From a virus, in the IMG/VR virus record IMGVR_UViG_3300021168_000025, positions 1 to 64,000 of that record: DNA of 64,000 nucleotides, one strand, 5' to 3'. This document shows, piece by piece, positions 58,866 through 64,000 of the stretch (the first letter of the stretch is position 1; each line of letters starts with the position of its first letter). The notes beneath the pieces were generated by a model. That model had not been told where the DNA came from, ran no database searches, and saw only the letters and a list, made by a program, of their open reading frames with translations. The translations under genes were made by a program, and so were the position numbers.

Positions 58866-59217
58866 CGGAGGGGGCGGGGAGATACTGCCGCATCTTGTCG
58901 AGGAGCAACGCGCCGCCAGGGAGCACGACGTGCCCGCCAAAGGCTTGTGCCGGTTCCTCGATACCGGATGCGACACTCTCCAGTTTTGCCTGGATCGCCA
59001 GCTTGACCGCGCGGTAAATCCGCTGCCGCCCCTGCGTGTGGGACGGCAGCGTGAAGCCGAAGCTGATTGTTAACCCGGCGTAGGAAAACTGAAATGCCGC
59101 GCGGTCGCTAGTGACAATGTGTTGAAAGCGGTCACCGCCGTAGCGGGCGAGGAGTACCGGTATCTCGGCGATGGTTTGTGCTACTGGTACCTTGGTGTTT
59201 TCGGCGAAGCGTCTCAT
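58858..59217 (-). CDS. Conserved hypothetical phage protein
   Basis: 119 aa beginning MRRFAENTKVPVAQTIAEIPVLLARYGGDRF, split here at the Pro: a common unnamed phage family (from memory). Beta-rich middle and LDKMRQYLP end. Start set at ATG 59217 where the family begins; an ATG 15 nt upstream is an alternative. Confidence 0.72.
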   Translation of the reverse strand: MRRFAENTKVPVAQTIAEIPVLLARYGGDRFQHIVTSDRAAFQFSYAGLTISFGFTLPSHTQGRQRIYRAVKLAIQAKLESVASGIEEPAQAFGGHVVLPGGALLLDKMRQYLPAPSVK

Positions 59218-59218
59218 G

Positions 59219-59413
59219 TTATTGCTCGTCATCAAGTTGTACACGGGTCCGTATCTGAAGCTTTGTTTTGCCCTGCTCGATCAGCCAGCGGATCATTTCG
59301 CTGCGGCTCGGCGGGATTTGTTGGTTGTTACGATAATGGTCGATCCAAGCCAGGACCGTGCTTGGTAGACGGATTTGTATCGTTTCCATGGGTTTTTTGG
59401 CGGTTCGCGGCAT
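59219..59413 (-). CDS. Ribbon-helix-helix DNA-binding protein
   Basis: 64 aa, SD AAAAGGAGAC. A strand TIQIRLPSTVL followed by two helices with PPSRSEMIRWLIEQG matches the CopG/Arc RHH fold. Probable small repressor. Overlaps the upstream gene by 86 nt. Confidence 0.72.
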   Translation of the reverse strand: MPRTAKKPMETIQIRLPSTVLAWIDHYRNNQQIPPSRSEMIRWLIEQGKTKLQIRTRVQLDDEQ

Positions 59414-60053
59414 GGCGTCTCCTTTTGGTCTTGCGACGGGATGCTTTAAGTACCCGTCCTACGGCTGCAACCATGTGTCGTCCCAGTCGTTGGGCTAGGT
59501 AGTCATGGACCGCCGCTTTGGTATCGTCTTTCCATTTCCATGTGTTACACACGTACCCGTCTATCTCCTTAACACAGTCATCGCAGATGATCGTGTTAAA
59601 CAGGCGGTATCCGTCGTAATAAGGTGTCGTGGGATCGATGATCCGGCTGTACGCTGCGCCGCCCTGATATCTCTCCGAAGGTTTTTTGACTTGGTGACAC
59701 AAAGCACAGGTAATACCGTGCCGATAGGCAATGCAGTTTGCCGTGTATGAAATATTAAAACGCGGTGCCCCACAGTACCACTCTAAATCTCGCTTTGGGT
59801 TATACAGGAGAGCGGCAATGAGTTCCTCGCTTGTTAAGTGACTAAATTCGCGACGTTCTATCAGAACACCGTAAGTTTCCAGCAGGGTGCGGTTATAGAT
59901 GTGACAGGGTTCAAAGGCGTCGTAAAGTGGCCAACAGTCACCCTCGCAGACCCTAACTCTGATATACTGGATCATCACATCTCCGATGACGCTGGGGTCT
60001 GTTTTGTCAACGCCCCAACACGTATCCGGGTGCGGAAACCTTCTTGACGACAT
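59328..60053 (-). CDS. Cys-rich hypothetical protein
   Basis: 241 aa, SD CGGAGGTGAG before ATG 60053. Middle region has CALCHQ and IICDDCVKEI, a zinc site pair, followed by a basic Lys/Arg-rich C-terminus (KASRRKTKRRRHAANRQKT). Nucleic acid binding is likely. The C-terminal 28 residues are encoded inside the RHH gene overlap. Confidence 0.65.
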   Translation of the reverse strand: MSSRRFPHPDTCWGVDKTDPSVIGDVMIQYIRVRVCEGDCWPLYDAFEPCHIYNRTLLETYGVLIERREFSHLTSEELIAALLYNPKRDLEWYCGAPRFNISYTANCIAYRHGITCALCHQVKKPSERYQGGAAYSRIIDPTTPYYDGYRLFNTIICDDCVKEIDGYVCNTWKWKDDTKAAVHDYLAQRLGRHMVAAVGRVLKASRRKTKRRRHAANRQKTHGNDTNPSTKHGPGLDRPLS

Positions 60054-60814
60054 CACTCACCTCCGATCCCGCAACGCAGTAGTGCCAATTCATCGGCCTC
60101 CGACAATTGATACAAGCCGCCGGGACCGGAGATAAACAGCCTGTCGGGTGGGAAGATGCCTGTGGTATGTGTACCGCGCTCGACTAGCTCCGCTTTGTAG
60201 CTACCCAATCGGTCACGAAAGGCCGCAGCCTCGCTTTCCTCGACAGTGTCAAAACCCGCACGGCGTGCGCGGGCTGTTCTTCGTGCTTCTTTGTCACGCT
60301 CCTGACCGATCTTCCCGGCTTTTTTCTCGGCGTCACGCAACCGGCGGAACTCTTTTTCGAGTTGGCCCATGCCGCCTTTGGTATTTATCCACAGTAACAC
60401 CTCGTCCGGTGTCAGTGGAACGTTTGCCAAGCCAAGTTCGCGCAGCAGCATGTCTACAGTGTAGCCTATTTGCCGTCTAAAGGCGGCAGTCCAGATCATC
60501 TGCACTTCAGGAATATCCGCCATAAGACTGCCGACCGTCCAGTTGATCATTTTTACACCGAAACTGTTCCCTGGAAAAATTTCGATCATCCGCCGGAAGT
60601 GGGGTTCGATGCCCCCGCGTCTGGATACCAGGACAGTGCAAAACAGGATTGCTGAAGCTTGTTCCGCCGATTGCGTAACCCCTTTCAAGTGGGTGACTAT
60701 TGTATTTTCAAATACCGACACAAAGTTTTCCAGTAGGTCACTAATTTCGTACCAAGAGGCTGGATCGCCCCCTTGTGCTATTTGATCTTTTAGCGCCGTA
60801 CGGAAACCCAGCAT
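60053..60814 (-). CDS. Hypothetical protein
   Basis: 253 aa, mainly helical with a basic coiled-coil region (FRRLRDAEKKAGKIGQERDKEARR) in the middle. SD AAAGGAAAAAG. Starts 23 nt after a bidirectional terminator hairpin, so it is expressed either by readthrough or from a promoter further upstream. Confidence 0.66.
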   Translation of the reverse strand: MLGFRTALKDQIAQGGDPASWYEISDLLENFVSVFENTIVTHLKGVTQSAEQASAILFCTVLVSRRGGIEPHFRRMIEIFPGNSFGVKMINWTVGSLMADIPEVQMIWTAAFRRQIGYTVDMLLRELGLANVPLTPDEVLLWINTKGGMGQLEKEFRRLRDAEKKAGKIGQERDKEARRTARARRAGFDTVEESEAAAFRDRLGSYKAELVERGTHTTGIFPPDRLFISGPGGLYQLSEADELALLRCGIGGE

Positions 60815-60836
60815 CGTCTTTTTCCTTTCCGACTTT

Positions 60837-60871
60837 AAAAAAACCCCGGTAAGATTGTACCGGGGTTTTTT
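60837..60871. terminator. Bidirectional intrinsic terminator
   Basis: AAAAACCCCGGTA / TACCGGGGTTTTT perfect 12-13-bp stem, 6-nt loop, with A/T tracts on both sides. Confidence 0.9.
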
Positions 60872-60929
60872 ACGGAGTGTCTAGTGTGTTTTTACTCCGA
60901 CTGGTTAGTGACTCTCTTTAGATCGGTTC

Positions 60930-60942
60930 TAAAGTAACTTTA
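60930..60942. promoter_or_regulatory. Perfect TAAAGTAACTTTA palindrome (candidate operator)
   Basis: 13-bp odd-centred perfect palindrome, four bases upstream of a -35-like element. A near copy lies at 50803-50815. Confidence 0.45.
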
Positions 60943-60946
60943 AGAC

Positions 60947-60975
60947 TTGTCACAGGACAATTCATAGGGTAACAT
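60947..60975 (+). promoter_or_regulatory. Candidate sigma70-like promoter
   Basis: TTGTCA (60947-60952), 17-bp spacer, TAACAT (60970-60975), about 25 nt before the ATG of the next gene. Confidence 0.5.
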
Positions 60976-60999
60976 TCGCGCTCATACAAGGAGGGCGAA

Positions 61000-61701
61000 A
61001 TGATGAGTGATTTTGACGACGCCACACAGGAAGCTGTGCGGCGGGGACAGCGGGCGTGGGAGTCACTGCGCAACGGCGAAAGCTGGGAGAACTGGATCAC
61101 GGTCGGCCGCGCCATCGAGGCGGGCAGGAACGCGATCATGCGGATACTGCATACCAATGTTCCGAAGGGTAAGGCGTACAACACGCACTTCACTCCGTTC
61201 TTGACCGAGACGGGATTTGACAAGATCGATGCGGCGGTTCGCACCCGGCTGCAAAAGTGTCTCGACAACTTGCCGGACATCGAGCAGTGGCGCTCCGGTA
61301 TCGGACTCGGTAGGCGGCTGGAACTCAACCATCCGACCGCCGTGTGGCGCGCCTACGAGAAGGCAAACAAGGTGCCGGAAGAACCGCCGGGTGATTCGGA
61401 TGATGATGATACTGATGCCGACACTGAGTCACTGACTAGGCCGAAAACCTTGAAGGAAGCTAATGTCTGGCTCCAGAACAAGGTTGATGCGCAGGAGCGG
61501 GTGATCAAGCGGCTCGAAGCGAATGATGACCGTGGTCCGCAAGTGACCGTCCACGACAGGCCGGAAGACATCGCGCGCGTGATTCTTGAATGGCTCCCGT
61601 TGTCAAAACGTCACCCGGTGGCCAGTGCAATGATGCGGGCACTTAAATCGACCGCACCATCGACCACGCGGCGCGCGCGGGCACAAGCCGAAGTAGACTA
61701 A
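61000..61701 (+). CDS. Hypothetical phage protein
   Basis: 233 aa, SD AAGGAGGGCG. N-terminal 120 residues (WENWITVGRAIEAGRNAIMR, then YNTHFTPFLTETGFDKID, then RLELNHPTAVWRAYEK) match an unnamed domain frequent near ParB-like genes in phages. A Glu/Asp-rich linker and a basic C-terminus follow. Possibly regulatory or DNA-binding. Confidence 0.7.
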   Translation: MMSDFDDATQEAVRRGQRAWESLRNGESWENWITVGRAIEAGRNAIMRILHTNVPKGKAYNTHFTPFLTETGFDKIDAAVRTRLQKCLDNLPDIEQWRSGIGLGRRLELNHPTAVWRAYEKANKVPEEPPGDSDDDDTDADTESLTRPKTLKEANVWLQNKVDAQERVIKRLEANDDRGPQVTVHDRPEDIARVILEWLPLSKRHPVASAMMRALKSTAPSTTRRARAQAEVD

Positions 61702-61713
61702 AGAGCCTCGTTT

Positions 61714-61745
61714 AACACGGTGGGACCGGATTGTCCCGCCGTGTT
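61714..61745 (+). terminator. Hairpin after the 233-aa gene
   Basis: 13-bp stem AACACGGTGGGAC / GTCCCGCCGTGTT with one G-T pair, 6-nt loop; no clear T-tract, but position after a stop suggests termination or mRNA protection. Confidence 0.65.
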
Positions 61746-61747
61746 AC

Positions 61748-61769
61748 TCGATCACGAAATCGTGATCGA
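61748..61769. promoter_or_regulatory. Perfect 10-bp inverted repeat
   Basis: TCGATCACGA-AA-TCGTGATCGA, a 22-bp dyad. Lies upstream of a ParB-like gene; candidate operator for a dimeric regulator or a partition-type site. Confidence 0.5.
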
Positions 61770-61902
61770 CGGGTAGATTGACGCAACAGTTCCTGATCGA
61801 GTAGCGGTTTTATGCGGTCAATCAGTGACCGTAACGCGACCTGATGCGAACGACTGGCGGGTCCGGTCATCTACGCTACGGTTGCAGAAAGGGAGAACGC
61901 GC

Positions 61903-62889
61903 ATGGCTATGCGTGAGGACTTGGCGAGTCAGTTGACCGCCAAAATTCTAGAAGTGGCGGACACCGCCACCAAAGACGAGCGACAACAAGTCGCCGATTG
62001 GATCACCAGAGCAAAAGACCACGACGGTGATCCGGTCATCGAGTTCCACGAAGTAACACCCGCTGTCGCGGCATTATTCTTTTTGGAACACAACAACTAC
62101 AACCGCGCTTGGGAGCCTCAATGGACGGGTCATCTGGCTCGCGTCATGGAGTCTGGCGGTTGGAAGGTGAACTCACAGGGGTACGCCCTCTACGGTGATA
62201 CCGGTGATGTCGGTGACGGAGCACACCGGTTGGGTGCCCAGGCAGTCTCCGGTACCACGCTCATGATGCCTATCTGCTTCGGTATCTCAAAAGATGCAGT
62301 GGGCACCTTGGATTGCGGCAAAAAGCGCACCGTCGCCGATGCCGCCTCCTTGGCCGGTATCTCCAATTCAACGGCAAAGGCGTCGTTGTTAAAGGCGATC
62401 TGGGCATATGAGCGTTCTGCCGGGTTCCCAGTCCCGGTGTCATCGGCCAACATCCCGGCAGTGGTTGATTATTTAAGACTCCACGAAGGGGCGCTGGCGC
62501 GGGCCATCGAACTGGCGCAGATGTCGCAAATGGATGCCTATGACCCGTTGCTGGGTGATAACCCGGCGGCGCGGATTATCGGTGTCTTGCTACGGCATCG
62601 TTGGCCCGAGGGTCGCGTTACCGAACGCCTCGATGAATTACAAACGAGTGACTTCACCAGCGATAAGGCACCGCTGGCGATTGCACGCACCTTCATCGAG
62701 CAACACCGCAAGCCCAAAGATACCATCGAGGGTGGCGGTGAGGCGGGTGTCATCATCAAGGCGATGATTCTGGCCGAAGAGCGTTCGACGGTGAACAAGA
62801 AAGGCGAGCAGGAAATCTTCAACGCCGCCAAGCATCCACCGAACCCCACGTACCCCGCAGCACAACAGTCACGGGCTGCGGCTGATTAA
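61903..62889 (+). CDS. ParB-like (DGxHR) domain protein
   Basis: 328 aa, SD AAGGGAG. Residues about 45-150: VTPAVAALFFLEHNNYNRAWE, then GWKVNSQGYALYGDTGDVGDGAHRLGAQAVSG (the DG-x-HRL motif), then LDCGKKRTVADAA. This is a ParB/Srx-like fold found in phages and actinobacteria. The C-half is helical. Start set where the SD is; an upstream in-frame ATG (61825) would add a poor N-terminus. Confidence 0.75.
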   Translation: MAMREDLASQLTAKILEVADTATKDERQQVADWITRAKDHDGDPVIEFHEVTPAVAALFFLEHNNYNRAWEPQWTGHLARVMESGGWKVNSQGYALYGDTGDVGDGAHRLGAQAVSGTTLMMPICFGISKDAVGTLDCGKKRTVADAASLAGISNSTAKASLLKAIWAYERSAGFPVPVSSANIPAVVDYLRLHEGALARAIELAQMSQMDAYDPLLGDNPAARIIGVLLRHRWPEGRVTERLDELQTSDFTSDKAPLAIARTFIEQHRKPKDTIEGGGEAGVIIKAMILAEERSTVNKKGEQEIFNAAKHPPNPTYPAAQQSRAAAD

Positions 62890-62895
62890 ATAACT

Positions 62896-62946
62896 GACCC
62901 TTGGAGCGGTGCCATTTTGGACCCAGCCGCTCCGGGGTCTTTTCTT
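62896..62946 (+). terminator. Intrinsic terminator
   Basis: GACCC-x-GGAGCGG stem with CCGCTCC-GGGGTC, large loop, then TTTTCTT. Confidence 0.8.
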
Positions 62947-62974
62947 GTGACTAAACCCTTGGGAGGAATCTCCT

Positions 62975-64000
62975 GTGACCAATCTACGACCTCCGCTACA
63001 CCCGGCCTGCGCCGTCTACCCGATGATGTCGGAAGAAGACCTTTTGGCACTCGGCCTCGATATCGAGAAGTTCGGACAGCGTGATCCTGTTGTGTTACTT
63101 CTAGGACAGCTACTCGATGGCAAGAACCGTTGGGAAGCCTGCTCACTCAACGGCATCGATGCGCTGACCCGCGAATTTGGCAGTGACCCAAATGACGGTG
63201 ACGATCCAGTCCGTTTTGTGTTCAGCAAGAACAATCTACGGCGACACCTCAGTTACAATGAACGGTGCATGGTAGCAGACGCCATCTCTGCGCTGTCGAT
63301 GCCCCATCGACCTGAGAAAACTAATTTAAATAAAATAGTTATTACACAAGAAGAAGCGGCAAAGCGACATGGGGTCAGCCAGAGCGGTGTATCTGCCGCG
63401 CGCACTATCAGACTGGCGCATAAAAATAAAGAGGTTCCCGATCAAGTGGTCGAGGACGTGAAGAAGGGTAAGAAGAGCATCCAAAAAATAGCCAACGAAA
63501 TACGCGCCAAGAGCCGCGCCGAGAACCCGGATAAGCCCAAGCGCGGACCCAAGAAAAAGACACCGACACCGGTTGTGACCAGCTTAGAGGAAGTGCGGGC
63601 CAAGCGTGAGGCGCGTGCCCGCAAGATCGAGGAAGCTCTCGCACAAGGTCAAAGACTCGAATGGGACAACAAGCCGGTCGTTATGTTTGGTGTCCAATTA
63701 TGGCCGGTAGCCGATGAGGACCGCCTTAAACTAGGTCACTACGATTACGACCAGTTGTTTTTTGGCATCGAGCAATTCGAGGCGTGGCGCACCCTCTTGC
63801 CGCCGACCGACGATTATGTATCACGTAGTGCCCGTTTGCACGAACGGGTGAAACCACTGCGGCTGTTTGCCGACCGCCGCATCCCGGAACCCGGCAAGAC
63901 TGAGATGAACCGGTTCATCGCCGTGTACCATCTCCTCTGTGACTTATACCAAAAAGACCCGACCGGCGAATGCAAGCCGCCGTTCGATTTGGTCATGCGG
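62975..64000 (+). CDS. ParB-like protein with HTH (partial, runs off window)
   Basis: At least 342 codons, open to the last base of the window. GTG start with GGGAGGA. N-terminus HPACAVYPMMSEEDLLALGLDI, then RDPVVLLLGQLLDGKNRWEAC is a ParB nuclease-like domain; SYNERCMVADAI and ITQEEAAKRHGVSQSGVSAAR form a KorB/ParB-type HTH. A basic linker (PKRGPKKKTPTP) follows. Third ParB-type gene of the region. Confidence 0.8.
   Translation, partial: MTNLRPPLHPACAVYPMMSEEDLLALGLDIEKFGQRDPVVLLLGQLLDGKNRWEACSLNGIDALTREFGSDPNDGDDPVRFVFSKNNLRRHLSYNERCMVADAISALSMPHRPEKTNLNKIVITQEEAAKRHGVSQSGVSAARTIRLAHKNKEVPDQVVEDVKKGKKSIQKIANEIRAKSRAENPDKPKRGPKKKTPTPVVTSLEEVRAKREARARKIEEALAQGQRLEWDNKPVVMFGVQLWPVADEDRLKLGHYDYDQLFFGIEQFEAWRTLLPPTDDYVSRSARLHERVKPLRLFADRRIPEPGKTEMNRFIAVYHLLCDLYQKDPTGECKPPFDLVMR

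Noticed and set aside
60815-60836. Promoter between the bidirectional terminator and the leftward 253-aa gene
   Set aside because: Only 22 bp are available; no -10/-35 pair fits, so transcription must start further upstream and read through.
1-64000. tRNA genes
   Set aside because: No convincing cloverleaf with a GTTCGA-type arm was seen on reading; a tRNAscan-SE run would be decisive.

Overview
The window looks like part of the genome of a contractile-tailed phage (myovirus) infecting a Gram-negative alphaproteobacterium. Myovirus: DUF3383-type sheath, DUF3277-type tube, frameshifted tail-assembly chaperone pair, tape measure, Dit-like, plug, spike, gp25-like wedge, baseplate J and DUF2612 genes occur in order. 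Host: there is a SciP/DUF1153-like protein, a CtrA-pathway regulator family found in Alphaproteobacteria, and Sec signal peptides or a lipobox on phage proteins. G+C is moderately high (mid to upper 50s % by eye). No capsid, portal, terminase or DNA polymerase is visible; these probably lie outside the window.

Layout. (1) 1-28.7 kb, plus strand: a virion accessory cluster (collagen-tagged proteins, a GH16 glycoside hydrolase), then neck/connector genes, sheath, tube, chaperones, tape measure with two cell-wall hydrolase domains, baseplate, two S74-terminated fibres, two signal-peptide proteins, and a lysis cassette. Genes are packed with ATGA or TGATG overlaps. (2) 28.8-55.0 kb, minus strand: about 60 small early-type genes. 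The distal part (34.1-28.8 kb) is one tightly overlapped operon. The middle part (50.3-36 kb) is unusual: almost every gene or gene pair is preceded by its own intrinsic-terminator-like hairpin, followed at once by a near-identical leader ending in TCTAGGAGGA. Four gaps carry 36-bp tandem repeats, and a gap of about 730 bp carries a GC-rich, highly folded segment ending in a terminator, which is a strong candidate for a large structured non-coding RNA. The proximal end encodes an SNF2-like helicase and a DnaB-like helicase. (3) 55.5-58.9 kb, plus strand: HNH nuclease, zinc-ribbon protein, and a ParB-like protein with a coiled coil. (4) 58.9-60.8 kb, minus strand: four genes including a ribbon-helix-helix protein. 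(5) 61.0-64.0 kb, plus strand: a hypothetical gene, then two further ParB-like genes, the last cut by the window end.

How it fits together: the plus-strand block builds tail, baseplate and adsorption apparatus (with surface glycan degradation) and lyses the cell. The minus-strand block looks like host takeover: a superinfection-immunity membrane protein, many small zinc-finger or acidic proteins, a SciP-like regulator, and replication helicases. The right end holds DNA-binding functions.

The least explained parts are the candidate structured RNA at 50.3-50.8 kb, the 36-bp (12-codon) repeat arrays, the hairpin-before-every-gene organisation, and the spike-collagen-fibre fusion.
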